From an uncultured Gammaproteobacteria bacterium (GTDB lineage: Bacteria; Pseudomonadota; Gammaproteobacteria; Pseudomonadales; Pseudohongiellaceae), in the NCBI GenBank assembly GCA_913058275.1, contig CAJXQP010000003.1, positions 1-44,085 of the forward strand: DNA of 44,085 nt, in the 5' to 3' direction. The notes beneath the pieces were generated by a model. The model did not search any database. It worked only from the letters and a program-made list of their open reading frames with translations, and was not told the origin of the DNA. The stretch's first letter is position 1; each line of letters opens with the position of its first letter. This document shows positions 1 through 8,831 of this stretch, piece by piece. The position numbers and the translations under genes were made by a program.

Positions 1-396
1 CATCAAGAGAGTGCGCTGATGATTGCTAAACGCATTTCCGACCATCCGGCCGTAACCGCGGTGCACCATCCGGGTCTTAGTCCGGCACCCTACTCCTCGT
101 TGAGTGGCTATGGTGGTCTATTCAGCTTTGAAGTCGATAATTCGATCAACATCCCGGCCTTTTGCAATTCATTAGAATTGTTTCGTCTTGGTGTCAGCTG
201 GGGAGGTTACGAAAGTCTAGTTATGCCGGCCGAAGTTTCTATTAACCAGGCAGGTTCACCGAGTGCAGCGATAGACTTTGGCGTTTCAAGCAGACTCATT
301 CGTTTATTCGTGGGCCTCGAGGATCCAGAGGATCTTTGGCAAGAGCTCCATGCGGCACTTGCTTCGGCGCTGTCCACCGAGGCCTCCAATGCGTAA
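1..396 (+). CDS. PLP-dependent Cys/Met metabolism enzyme, C-terminal fragment
   Basis: This is the 3' end of a gene cut by the window start; the frame is open from base 1, ahead of the first ATG at 19. The residues match the C-terminal small domain of the fold-type I transsulfuration family (cystathionine gamma-synthase, beta-lyase or methionine gamma-lyase). The visible motifs are 'LGVSWGGYESLVMPA', where family members keep a glycine/serine-rich substrate-binding stretch, and the terminal 'RLFVGLEDPEDL'. The PLP lysine lies in the missing part, so the exact reaction cannot be assigned. The stop overlaps the nhaC start by 8 bases (ATGCGTAA), which suggests translational coupling with the exchanger. 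Confidence 0.85.
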   Translation, partial: HQESALMIAKRISDHPAVTAVHHPGLSPAPYSSLSGYGGLFSFEVDNSINIPAFCNSLELFRLGVSWGGYESLVMPAEVSINQAGSPSAAIDFGVSSRLIRLFVGLEDPEDLWQELHAALASALSTEASNA

Positions 397-1798
397 ACCC
401 ATTTCCCTTTTTGAAGCAGCACTGCCGCTTCTCACCATGCTAATTTGTCTTGTGGTTGGCGGATTCTTCTTCCCAATGGGCACAGATTTATTGGTGCTCG
501 TGATGCTCGTCGCTAGCGCCGTCGCCGGCGTTATCGCAGCACGTCATGGTCATGACTGGGATGCCATTCAACGAACAACAGGCGAAAAAATTGCCTCAGT
601 ACTGCCGGTTATTCTGATCCTGTTGTCGATCGGCATGTTGATTGGTACGTGGATGTTCAGCGGCACCATACCAATGCTGGTCTATTATGGAGTGCAGTTG
701 ATCGATCCGCAGTTCATGATCATCACGGCGTTTCTAGTGACTGCGATGATGTCCCTAACCGGCTCATCGTGGGCAGCGGCGGGAACAATCGGTGTCGCAT
801 TAATAGGAGTGTCTACTGCAATCAACGCACCGTTAGCCGCAACCGCAGGCGCAGTAGTTTCCGGCGCTTATTTCGGCGACAAGCTCTCGCCCTTGTCTGA
901 CCAGACCAATATCTGCGCGATCGGCGCAAATGCTAATCTTTATGATCACATTCGTAATATGGTCTACACGGCGGGGCCATCTTTTGTAGTGGCGCTGATT
1001 GTGTACTTTGTTGCCGGCACAATGGCAGACAGTAACTCAGCAGCAGGGTCAGACATCAATTACCCAATTCTTCGCGAGATCGAGCAGGCCTACACCGTGA
1101 GCTGGCTCGTATTTATACCTGCGCTAATAGTCATTCTCGGTACATTCAATCGCAAACCAGCAGCCCTGGTAATGGTAGTTTCCTCAGTTACTGCAATGGC
1201 GGTTGGAATCGGTGTGCACGGATTCAGTGTTTACAATGCAATCCTAAGCGCCACGTCAGGATTCAATGTCAGCATGATCGACACGATGGCGAATGCGCCT
1301 AGTGACATGCTGCAATCCTTGTTAAACCGTGGCGGCATCAACTCGATGTCGAGCACACTCATTATCATTGTTGCGGCGTTCCTGCTTGCCGCCGGCATGA
1401 ATGTGTCCGGCGCGTTGGACAAACTGCTGCAAACGATGATTGAGCGTGTGCAATCTGTGTTCGGTCTAATCGCAGCAACGCTGGCATCGGGAGCCACAAT
1501 GATTGCACTGACCAGCCACGGCGGTGTTACGGCATTAATCGTCGGCGGCTTATTTCAGGATAGCTACCGCGAGCGCGGATTGGCCCCTGAGAACCTGTCT
1601 CGTTCACTAGAAGACTCAGTGACAATTCTCGAGCCACTGATGCCCTGGACCGTATCTGCCATCTTCATGGCAACAACTCTGGGCGTACCTACTGTGGAGT
1701 ACATGCCATGGGCGGTGTTTTGTATGACTGGCTGGATGTTCTCGTTGTTACTGGCCGCGCTCTATACGCGCACCGGGTTTGGGTTGAAGTCCCTGTAA
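389..1798 (+). CDS. nhaC: NhaC family Na+/H+ antiporter
   Basis: This is an inner membrane secondary transporter of about 469 residues, the usual NhaC length. It has many hydrophobic helices and the family-typical segments 'SLTGSSWAAAGTIGVAL', 'GAYFGDKLSPLSDQTN' and, near the C-terminus, a long 'LTSHGGVTALIVGG' region. By family it exchanges Na+ for H+ to control pH and sodium. The track ORF opens at 278, but its first 37 codons lie over the previous gene out of frame and look non-membrane. The ATG at 389 begins 'MRKPISLFEAALP', directly before the first helix, so I choose it. It overlaps the upstream PLP gene by 8 bases. Substrate preference is inferred from the family only. Confidence 0.88.
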   Translation: MRKPISLFEAALPLLTMLICLVVGGFFFPMGTDLLVLVMLVASAVAGVIAARHGHDWDAIQRTTGEKIASVLPVILILLSIGMLIGTWMFSGTIPMLVYYGVQLIDPQFMIITAFLVTAMMSLTGSSWAAAGTIGVALIGVSTAINAPLAATAGAVVSGAYFGDKLSPLSDQTNICAIGANANLYDHIRNMVYTAGPSFVVALIVYFVAGTMADSNSAAGSDINYPILREIEQAYTVSWLVFIPALIVILGTFNRKPAALVMVVSSVTAMAVGIGVHGFSVYNAILSATSGFNVSMIDTMANAPSDMLQSLLNRGGINSMSSTLIIIVAAFLLAAGMNVSGALDKLLQTMIERVQSVFGLIAATLASGATMIALTSHGGVTALIVGGLFQDSYRERGLAPENLSRSLEDSVTILEPLMPWTVSAIFMATTLGVPTVEYMPWAVFCMTGWMFSLLLAALYTRTGFGLKSL

Positions 1799-1815
1799 GT
1801 TCATAGCCTAAAAAC

Positions 1816-1840
1816 GTGGTCTGTCCCCGATTTATCTTTT
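1816..1840. repeat. Possible degenerate copy of the GGGGACAGATTTATTTT repeat
   Basis: The short gap between nhaC and the next gene holds CTGTCCCCGATTTATC, which combines the reverse complement of GGGGACAG with GATTTAT. It resembles the better copies near 4329, 6843 and 16265, but it is weak on its own. Confidence 0.3.
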
Positions 1841-1886
1841 GCTTTAGTATAAAGCGCAATCTCCCTGACAATACGGCGGAACGACC

Positions 1887-4289
1887 ATGGCCTATTCACT
1901 CATCGGTAAGAACTTTACTCCACCGGATGTACACGGCAAGGTAAACGGTAAAGCCAAGTATGCGGAGGACTTCAAGGTTGAGGGCATGCTCTATGCACGC
2001 CTGCTCACCAGTCCGGTTCCCCATGCCCGCATTCGGCGCATCGATACCAGTGCTGCGCTAAAAATAGAAGGCGTTGTCGCCGTACTTACCGCAGACGACG
2101 TGCCTAGCGTTGAGGGTGTTGCAAATCATATTCTGACTAATGAACCTGCTTATGTGGGGGATCCTATTCTGGCGGTTGCGGCGGTTGATGAGAAAACGGC
2201 CGAAGATGCGATCGCGGCGATCACCTTTGAATTCGAAGCACTGCCCTTTACCGTAGACCCGCTTACTAGCCTGCGCCCCGGTGGGCCCGAGGCTCGCACA
2301 CAGGGGAATGTGGGCAACTCAGCTATAAGAGAAGGCATACGCTCCATCAAGTGGAGCGCTGCAGAGTTTGCTGCCGCTGGCGAGAACACCCTGCCCCAGG
2401 GAGAAGCCGCCGTAGAGTGGAGCGTGGGAGACTTGGAATCAGGGTTCAACGATGCTGCATTCGTCATCGATGAGAGTTTTGTAACCGCCAGTCACTCTCA
2501 TTTGTCCATGGAGCCCCGCTCGGTTCTTTCTTACTGGGAAAACGGCAAGTGTTTTGTCTACGGCTCTAGTCAGAGTTTCCCGGTGCCGGGCCTCGCTGCC
2601 TACATCGGTATCGCCCCAGAAGACCTCGTGTTCGTGGCCGAGTTCTGTGGCGGCGGTTTTGGTTCCAAGGGTGCCGCCTATCCGAGCATGTCGATTCCTG
2701 CACATATGTCACGTCTGACAGGTCGGCCGGTAATGCTGCGCATCTCCCGTGAAGAAGAGTATTACATTGGTTCGGCGCGGCATGGCTTTCAGGGCCACAT
2801 AAAAATGGGCTTCCGCGAAGATGGCCGCATAACCGCGGCCGATTTGTATATCGTTCAGGACAATGGCGCCAATGCGGGTTTTTCCGACTGGTTGTCCGCC
2901 GGCGATGCCGTCTCTTTAGTGTATCAACCGCTAGCCATGCGTTTCCGGGGCATTCCAGTATTTACCAATACCCCACTCAAGGGCGCGCAGCGCGGTCCAG
3001 GGCAGAATCAGGTTCACGCCGCTATTGAGCCCTTACTCGACAAAGCCGCCCGGCAGCTGGGCATCGATAGGCTGGAGATTCGCAGCATCAACGCGCCGGA
3101 AAGTGACGACCTCTACGGGGCCAGACAGAGCTCTCTCACCAGCGCACACTTGCCGGAGGCACTGGCAAAAGGTGCAGAACAGTTTGGCTGGGAAGAGAAA
3201 AGCCGACTCAGCGGGCAGCGCATTGGCAACAAGATCATCGGCGTCGGCGTCGGGCAGGCTTATCACTCGGCCGGAGCCAATGGCTTCGATGGCCTGGTTC
3301 GACTCTCCCCCGAAGGCAAACTGCATATTCATACCGGTGTCGGCAATCTCGGCACCTATTCACATACCGCTACCTCACGGGTGGCTGCCGAAATTTTGAA
3401 GTGCAACTGGGATAACTGTGTTGTCGAGCGAGGTGACAGCCGCCGTCACCTGCCCTGGAATCTAGGGCAGTTTGGCAGCAATACGTCTTTCACCATGACC
3501 CGCACCAATTACGTAGCAGCAATGGATGCTCTGGAAAAATTGTTGGAAATCGCCGCGCTGGATCTGGGCGGCTCGCCCGCCGATTACGACATCGGCGACG
3601 AAAGAGTTTTTCTTAAAGCTGACCCTTCAAACTTTATTAGCTACGCTGCCGCAGCAACGCGCGCCATCCAGATAGGCGGCAAATACAGCGGCCAGATAGC
3701 ACCGGAAGACATTAACTCAATGACTCGCAATTCAGTTGCAGCTCTTGCTGGAACCGGACTGATTGGCGTAGCAAAAGACAATCTGGAAAAAGTGGGTACA
3801 GTGCCTGCACTAGCTGCGGGCTTTGTGCAGATTGCACTGGATACAGAAACAGGCAAGTACGACATTCTGGATTACGTGGGCGTGGCTGACTGCGGCACCG
3901 TATTACATCCATTAGGGCTGGGCAACCAAATCAAGAGTGCCGCCTTCATGGGTTTTGGTATGGCTGGTTTCGAACGGCACGCCTACGATCCGCAAAACGG
4001 TCTACCGGCCAATAGCAGCTTATATCTGGCCAAGCCGCCAACCTATCTCGATGCAGCTACCGACATGAGTTGGGCAGCCATCGACAAAGCCGACCCAGAA
4101 AACCCGGTTGGCGCTAAAGGCATCGGCGAGCCTATTCAGGGCTGTGCAACCGCCGCTTTACTCTGCGCCATCTCCGACGCACTGGGTGGACATAATTTCA
4201 ATCGAGTGCCAGTAACCGCCGACATGATTGTTAACGCTGCTAGCGGCAGGCCGCAATCCCAAAAGCCTTTGCAGACGAATACCACATAA
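1887..4289 (+). CDS. Molybdenum hydroxylase large subunit (xanthine dehydrogenase/aldehyde oxidase family), orphan
   Basis: This is an 800-residue molybdopterin-binding catalytic subunit. It opens with the a/b hammerhead domain ('VHGKVNGKAKYAEDF'), then the cofactor segments 'CGGGFGSKGAAYPSM' and 'GAQRGPGQNQ'. Near the C-terminus it keeps 'GAKGIGEPIQG', whose glutamate (about residue 748) corresponds to the catalytic base of the family. It closely resembles the second large subunit at 26217-28649, including a charged insertion around residues 145-180 that precedes 'VGDLESGF'. No FAD or [2Fe-2S] subunit gene lies beside it, so it must borrow subunits or act in a different complex. It has no signal peptide; if exported, it would be hitchhiking on a Tat partner. 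The ATG is preceded by GGCGGA. Substrate unknown. Confidence 0.88.
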   Translation: MAYSLIGKNFTPPDVHGKVNGKAKYAEDFKVEGMLYARLLTSPVPHARIRRIDTSAALKIEGVVAVLTADDVPSVEGVANHILTNEPAYVGDPILAVAAVDEKTAEDAIAAITFEFEALPFTVDPLTSLRPGGPEARTQGNVGNSAIREGIRSIKWSAAEFAAAGENTLPQGEAAVEWSVGDLESGFNDAAFVIDESFVTASHSHLSMEPRSVLSYWENGKCFVYGSSQSFPVPGLAAYIGIAPEDLVFVAEFCGGGFGSKGAAYPSMSIPAHMSRLTGRPVMLRISREEEYYIGSARHGFQGHIKMGFREDGRITAADLYIVQDNGANAGFSDWLSAGDAVSLVYQPLAMRFRGIPVFTNTPLKGAQRGPGQNQVHAAIEPLLDKAARQLGIDRLEIRSINAPESDDLYGARQSSLTSAHLPEALAKGAEQFGWEEKSRLSGQRIGNKIIGVGVGQAYHSAGANGFDGLVRLSPEGKLHIHTGVGNLGTYSHTATSRVAAEILKCNWDNCVVERGDSRRHLPWNLGQFGSNTSFTMTRTNYVAAMDALEKLLEIAALDLGGSPADYDIGDERVFLKADPSNFISYAAAATRAIQIGGKYSGQIAPEDINSMTRNSVAALAGTGLIGVAKDNLEKVGTVPALAAGFVQIALDTETGKYDILDYVGVADCGTVLHPLGLGNQIKSAAFMGFGMAGFERHAYDPQNGLPANSSLYLAKPPTYLDAATDMSWAAIDKADPENPVGAKGIGEPIQGCATAALLCAISDALGGHNFNRVPVTADMIVNAASGRPQSQKPLQTNTT

Positions 4290-4328
4290 ATAATTGGGGG
4301 CAGTTCTAAAAACGAAAAAAAACGAAAA

Positions 4329-4347
4329 GGGGACAGATTTATTTTGG
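4329..4347 (+). repeat. GGGGACAGATTTATTTT dispersed repeat
   Basis: This is the clearest copy of the window's short dispersed repeat, GGGGACAGATTTATTTTGG. It sits in the gap between the converging Mo-hydroxylase and lipoprotein genes. A partial copy (ATTGGGGGCAG) lies about 35 bases upstream. The arms TTTTGG and CCAAAA just downstream could form a weak hairpin. Confidence 0.6.
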
Positions 4348-4398
4348 CCACATTTTTTCCAAAATTGGAATACCCTGAGTCCAATTCTTCTCCCTTTG

Positions 4399-5145
4399 TT
4401 ACGGGATTGGAAACTTGGTTTGGGCGATGAAAGCATTTACTGCGGATAGCAGGTTTTGGCTATTATTGGAAACGACGAAAACTGACTCTTCGCGTTGGCC
4501 CGGCGTGAGGTCATGATGATCGATCAGAATTATTTCTGCACCGTGTGAAGGAATAATTTGATCGTCGAGCGCATAATATTCCGCTTCGGCGATGGCATCG
4601 AGCTGCCCGAGGTCGAACTCTGCATAAAGCTCAGCGAATGTGTTGGTCGTTCTGACAATAACTCCCTCCGGTGCACGACGATTAACATCGCGCTCTGCCG
4701 CCATCCCTACAACGACCCCGACGGTCTTGCCAATAAAGTCGTCAATGTGTGCATAGATTTCCTGGTCTTCCGGATTAATGCGCAGCGCCCTTCGCTCGTA
4801 AAGAAACGGCGAAGAAAATGTTGCTCCTGAATGCGCACGGTCGGGAAAGCTCGCAACATTCGTTGCGACTAAATCGACTTCATCACTGCTGGCTAATAAC
4901 CACGATTCATTGAAAGGAACTACGACCCAAGAAATTTCCAGCTCCGCTTCGGCAGCAAACTGCTCGACGTACCGTCTGATCCAGAGCTGCGAGTCATACT
5001 GATTAGTGGGCGCGTCCGATGTCACCGCGACGGCAAGCACGCCGGGCCTAATCGTCTGGATCTTCTGGATCTTCTGATCGATTGAGCATCCACTTACAAC
5101 TACACAAAAGCTGAGCAACAAAATGGTTCTTAAAAGCTTGTTCAT
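4399..5145 (-). CDS. Solute-binding protein family 3 lipoprotein
   Basis: This is a 248-residue predicted lipoprotein. It has a hydrophobic signal and the lipobox 'VSGC' with the acylated cysteine at residue 20. The mature part reads as an extracellular solute-binding protein family 3 fold: 'RPGVLAVAVTSDAP' opens lobe 1, 'DDFIGKTVGVVVGMAAE' is the typical crossover, and 'DLGQLDAIAEAEYYAL' matches the closing part. Members bind amino acids or similar small ligands, and some act as signalling or lytic-transglycosylase input domains. No ABC permease or ATPase gene is adjacent, so a stand-alone sensor or scavenging role is possible. It converges on the Mo-hydroxylase gene and is divergent from the amidase. 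Confidence 0.75.
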   Translation of the reverse strand: MNKLLRTILLLSFCVVVSGCSIDQKIQKIQTIRPGVLAVAVTSDAPTNQYDSQLWIRRYVEQFAAEAELEISWVVVPFNESWLLASSDEVDLVATNVASFPDRAHSGATFSSPFLYERRALRINPEDQEIYAHIDDFIGKTVGVVVGMAAERDVNRRAPEGVIVRTTNTFAELYAEFDLGQLDAIAEAEYYALDDQIIPSHGAEIILIDHHDLTPGQREESVFVVSNNSQNLLSAVNAFIAQTKFPIP

Positions 5146-5412
5146 TCAATTAATCCTCAAAATTCCTAGGTATTCTTCTAATCTATTCCCGCAAGATACT
5201 ACAAGTATCGGCTATTAGGGAGCTGGATGATTAGAGAAGGTCATGCGGACACTTACAGCCTAACAACTTAATGGCGTAAGGCAGATTTCTTGCCACCAGC
5301 AATAGCATGCCAAGGTGCACTTCCCTGTTTCCACCTTCTGCTGTATTTTACGTTAATCCCTTTAATTCTGTTCCTTTCTTTACAGTAGTCGCATTCGAAA
5401 ATGGAGTTACGC

Positions 5413-6822
5413 ATGAAACCACTCTGGCAGCTCAGCGCCACCGATCAGGCAGCAGGTATCCGTGATGGAAGCTTCACCTCAACAGCCCTTGTCGAATCTG
5501 TGCTTGAGCGCGTGGCGCAAAAGAACCCCGAACTAAATGCCATCGTCGATCCTATGGGAGAGCAGGCGCTATTGGCATCGGAAAAAGCCGATAACGCAGT
5601 AGAAAGTGGTGAAAAACTAGGACCCTTGCACGGAGTACCCGTAACCGTCAAAGTGAATGTCGATACTAAAGGGAGACCAACTACCAACGGAATGGAGGTT
5701 TTCAAAGATGTCATCGCGCCAGACAACTCACCACTCGTACAAAATCTGCTGAACGCGGGCGCCATCATCATAGGTCGCACCAATACGCCAGAAATGTCCA
5801 TGCGCCTGACTACGGATAATCCGTTGCATGGCCTCACACGCAATCCCTGGAATTTGGAAATGTCTCCCGGCGGATCGTCCGGGGGAGCGGCTGCATCTGC
5901 TGCTGCTGGTTTCGGCGCCATTCACCACGGCAATGATATTGCAGGTTCGCTGCGCTATCCTGCTACGGCCTGTGGTTTAAGCACTGTTAAACCAGGGCTG
6001 GGCCGAGTGCCTGCTTATCTTCCTTCTGCAAAAGCTGAGCGCGGTATGCTGGCACAACTCATGTCAGTGCAAGGAGCAATTTGTCGCGAAGTAAAAGATG
6101 TGAGACTCGCGACACAGGTGTTGATCAGACATGATCCCCGCGACCCCTGGCACGTGCCGATGCCATTTAGTCAGGGGGGCTCGAGTTTAACAAAAATTGG
6201 TTTTTGCCGTGAAGCCCATGGCTATCCCATTCATGAGGGCATTCTTGCCAACTTGGACCGGGCTGCGTCCATTCTTGAAGATGCCGGCTACATCGTAGAA
6301 GAGATTGAGACTCCTTCCATTGCTGAAGCCGCTAAAGCATGGCTTCAGGTAACCAACTTCGAAATGAAGAAGACTCTCGAACCAATATTCAAAGAACATG
6401 GTAGCGACATGATCAATCAGATTTTCGGTTGTTATTACCAGCTGGAAGACATGGTAGATGCCGAAGGTTATCTATTCGGTATTGCTGAACGCACCCGCAT
6501 GGTACGCGAATGGAATCTTATATTGGCAGACTACCCACTGATGTTGACGCCTTACTTAATGCGGCCAGGCTATCCCAATGATTTTGATGAAACCTTCGAA
6601 GGAGTTAAAGACCTTTTTGATTCCTCCATTTACAGCTACGGCGTGAATTACGTGGGCATGCCTGCGGGTGTTGTGCCTGTGGATCTGGTGGATGGCCTGC
6701 CATCGGGAATACAATTGATTGGTCAGAAATGGCGAGAAGATCTTATTCTAGATGCGATGGAGGTCATCGAGAATGCTACAGGCGTGATGACGCGAAAGCT
6801 TTGGGATCGAGAATCAGTTTAA
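5413..6822 (+). CDS. Amidase signature family hydrolase
   Basis: This is a 469-residue cytosolic amidase with the Ser-cisSer-Lys triad. In the track numbering the lysine is K84 ('VPVTVKVNVD'), the cis-serine S159 ('SPGGSSGG') and the nucleophile S183 ('GNDIAGSLRYPA'). The spacings of 75 and 24 residues equal those of fatty acid amide hydrolase (K142, S217, S241), which supports an active enzyme. The usual 'GTDIGGS' is 'GNDIAGS' here, a mild variation near the oxyanion hole. I move the start from 5401 to the ATG at 5413, because GGAG lies 6 bases before it. It is monocistronic, divergent from the SBP lipoprotein and convergent with a quinoprotein gene. Substrate not predictable; a GatA role is unlikely without gatB or gatC nearby. 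Confidence 0.9.
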   Translation: MKPLWQLSATDQAAGIRDGSFTSTALVESVLERVAQKNPELNAIVDPMGEQALLASEKADNAVESGEKLGPLHGVPVTVKVNVDTKGRPTTNGMEVFKDVIAPDNSPLVQNLLNAGAIIIGRTNTPEMSMRLTTDNPLHGLTRNPWNLEMSPGGSSGGAAASAAAGFGAIHHGNDIAGSLRYPATACGLSTVKPGLGRVPAYLPSAKAERGMLAQLMSVQGAICREVKDVRLATQVLIRHDPRDPWHVPMPFSQGGSSLTKIGFCREAHGYPIHEGILANLDRAASILEDAGYIVEEIETPSIAEAAKAWLQVTNFEMKKTLEPIFKEHGSDMINQIFGCYYQLEDMVDAEGYLFGIAERTRMVREWNLILADYPLMLTPYLMRPGYPNDFDETFEGVKDLFDSSIYSYGVNYVGMPAGVVPVDLVDGLPSGIQLIGQKWREDLILDAMEVIENATGVMTRKLWDRESV

Positions 6823-6842
6823 GAGGAAGGAGAAGCTAATAA

Positions 6843-6903
6843 GGGACGGACTTATTTTTCAGGATTTTCGTAGCCGAGTCTGAAAAAATAAGTCTATCCG
6901 TTC
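6843..6903. terminator. Inverted-repeat hairpin between convergent genes, built from two GGGACAGA-type repeats
   Basis: GGACGGACTTATTTTTCAG (6844-6862) pairs imperfectly with CTGAAAAAATAAGTCTATCC (6880-6899), leaving a 17-base loop. Both arms resemble the dispersed GGGGACAGATTTATTTT repeat. The position between convergent stop codons (6822 and 6911) suggests a bidirectional terminator or a REP-like element. Confidence 0.6.
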
Positions 6904-6910
6904 TAGCCCT

Positions 6911-8728
6911 CTATTCTAGAGCAAACACCCACAGCGCGGCCGGATCTTGACTACCTGGTACAAAACCAGAAAACCGGTTCTGCAACCCTAACCAAACACC
7001 CGTGTGAATATTGAGCTGCCCCGCAACAACCGCAACATATTGTTTTCCATCCACACTGTAAGTAATGGGAAACGCAGCAGGAATAGAACCAAGCGTAGCC
7101 TCCCATAAGATTTCGCCAGATTGTTGATCAAATGCCTTAAAGGTATTGTCGAGATACCCTAGGAACACCAGCCCTCCAGCGGTGGCCAAACTAGCAGATG
7201 CCGGCACGACTTCCTGCCGGTATTGCCATGCCAATTCTCTGGTTTTAAGATTGATAGCCTGTAGGCGACCGTAGTTGCCATCGCTGTTTGGTACCGGCCT
7301 GGTATCTGCACGTAATCCTGATGAGAGTAAGGTGCCGGTATCGTCGAGCAGCGTGTCCATACAGACTTCGAATATAGGCACGAACAGGAAACCAGTATCA
7401 TTGTTAATAGAGGAAGCATGCCAGTTGCGCCCACCTTGATAGTAAGGACAGACCGTTCGTACTTCTTCTGCATCGGGGAAGACATTGGGGTTGGGAATTT
7501 TTTCTCCAGTAACAGGATTTATCGCGCTAAAAAGATTTTGTACGCCAGAATCGACTGAAAATAGATACTCTCCGGTTGCTGCATCTAAGGCATCGAACAG
7601 TGCAGGTTTACCTGCGGTGACGATTACCTTTTTCATTTCACCATCGACTTCCAACTCGACAATGGAACGCTCAAAAGCCCAGTCCAAGTCGAACTGATCG
7701 TTGGCTACATGCTGGTAATGCCAAACAAGTTCTCCGGTAGCAGGCCGAAGCGCTAAAGTTGTGTTGGTATAGAGCGCATCATTGTTTACACCGCCTACAC
7801 CCAGGGAATAAAGCAAGGGACCGGTATTGTAAGTAGGCGATACACCGTAGAAGACAAGGTCCAACTCGGCATCATAGGCACCTGTGTTCCAGACCGATCC
7901 GCCCTGACGTTCCTCAAGAGGTATATTATTCCAGGTGTTTCCGCCGGGTTCGCCCGGCCTAGCCAAAGTATTAAAACGCCAGGTCTCAGTTCCAGTCTCC
8001 AAATCGATTGCAAAGATAAAACCACCACCGGGAACAAAAGAGGCTGCCACCCCTTGAATGACCTGGCCACCGGCGATAGTTGGCGCACTTCTCAGCGCAT
8101 AATCGGTGACCTCACCAGTATCTACGGCATGGTCCCAAATGACTTCGCCTGTTCGAGCGTTAAGTGCCACCATATGCAAGTCTGAAGTAGGCACCAAGAC
8201 TTTATCTTCATACAGTGCAATTCCAAACTTATGGCTGGTCACTGTTTCTCCGTCATGAGTGTAGCGCCAAAGCAGTTCACCATCGGTAGCATCCAATGCC
8301 AGTACAACATCGCCCGCGCTATAGAGAAACATGATTCCGTCATGGACTAAAGGCGTCGGCATGTTATTACCCGCCGTCACTTCTTGAGTCCAGGCTAACT
8401 GAAGATCAGCAACGCTTTGTTGGTTGATTTGATCGAGATTAGAAAACCCGAGATTATCGTAAGTGCGGCGCCAGGTTACCCAATCAGAATCTGGGGGATT
8501 CTGTAAGACTTCATCGGTGACGGAAGAATAGTCACGAAGTAAGGGAATAGAATTAGCGTCAACCGTAGCAGACTCTAATGAACTCGCTGCATTACTGCCA
8601 TAGCGTTCGAGAATTCCGCCAGAATTTTCCTCTACCTCTGCTTCTTCATCTTGCTGGGCAAAGTTCGCTCCACAAGAGAATGACAGCACGATGAATCCAG
8701 CCAGTAATTTCGGTACTATTTGCTTCAT
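6911..8728 (-). CDS. Secreted PQQ-dependent dehydrogenase-like quinoprotein
   Basis: This 605-residue protein has an N-terminal signal ('LLAGFIVLSFSCGANFAQQ') and an eight-bladed quinoprotein beta-propeller. Blade-type repeats 'LDATDGELLWRY' and 'LNARTGEVIWDH' are visible. 'WNTGAYDAELDLVFYG' and 'NDQFDLDWAFE' carry the acidic and aromatic residues typical of PQQ alcohol dehydrogenases. The C-terminus has the family-typical 'YSVDGKQYVAVV'. It lacks the cysteine pair seen in the quinoproteins at 8832 and 42880 ('GVAASFVPGGGF' replaces it). By family it would oxidise an alcohol or aldehyde in the periplasm and pass electrons to a cytochrome c; no C-terminal heme domain is present. AGGGGA precedes the ATG. 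It is followed, 103 bases upstream on the same strand, by a divergent paralogue, and is closer in sequence to the broken copy at 13668. Confidence 0.87.
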   Translation of the reverse strand: MKQIVPKLLAGFIVLSFSCGANFAQQDEEAEVEENSGGILERYGSNAASSLESATVDANSIPLLRDYSSVTDEVLQNPPDSDWVTWRRTYDNLGFSNLDQINQQSVADLQLAWTQEVTAGNNMPTPLVHDGIMFLYSAGDVVLALDATDGELLWRYTHDGETVTSHKFGIALYEDKVLVPTSDLHMVALNARTGEVIWDHAVDTGEVTDYALRSAPTIAGGQVIQGVAASFVPGGGFIFAIDLETGTETWRFNTLARPGEPGGNTWNNIPLEERQGGSVWNTGAYDAELDLVFYGVSPTYNTGPLLYSLGVGGVNNDALYTNTTLALRPATGELVWHYQHVANDQFDLDWAFERSIVELEVDGEMKKVIVTAGKPALFDALDAATGEYLFSVDSGVQNLFSAINPVTGEKIPNPNVFPDAEEVRTVCPYYQGGRNWHASSINNDTGFLFVPIFEVCMDTLLDDTGTLLSSGLRADTRPVPNSDGNYGRLQAINLKTRELAWQYRQEVVPASASLATAGGLVFLGYLDNTFKAFDQQSGEILWEATLGSIPAAFPITYSVDGKQYVAVVAGQLNIHTGVWLGLQNRFSGFVPGSQDPAALWVFALE

Positions 8729-8831
8729 TCTATTCCCCTATTTGTACGGAAAAGAATCCTGGAACGAACCACACGTAGGCAAACTCGAGTGAGTTACATA
8801 CATGAGATATTCCCCTGAATCGCTTCAGTCA

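Noticed and set aside
2150-2467. 105-residue minus-strand ORF
   Set aside because: Antisense shadow of the Mo hydroxylase gene.
5445-5921. 158-residue minus-strand ORF inside the amidase
   Set aside because: Antisense shadow of the amidase; the amidase has a complete triad with correct spacing, and the antisense translation is serine/alanine/proline-rich with no motifs.
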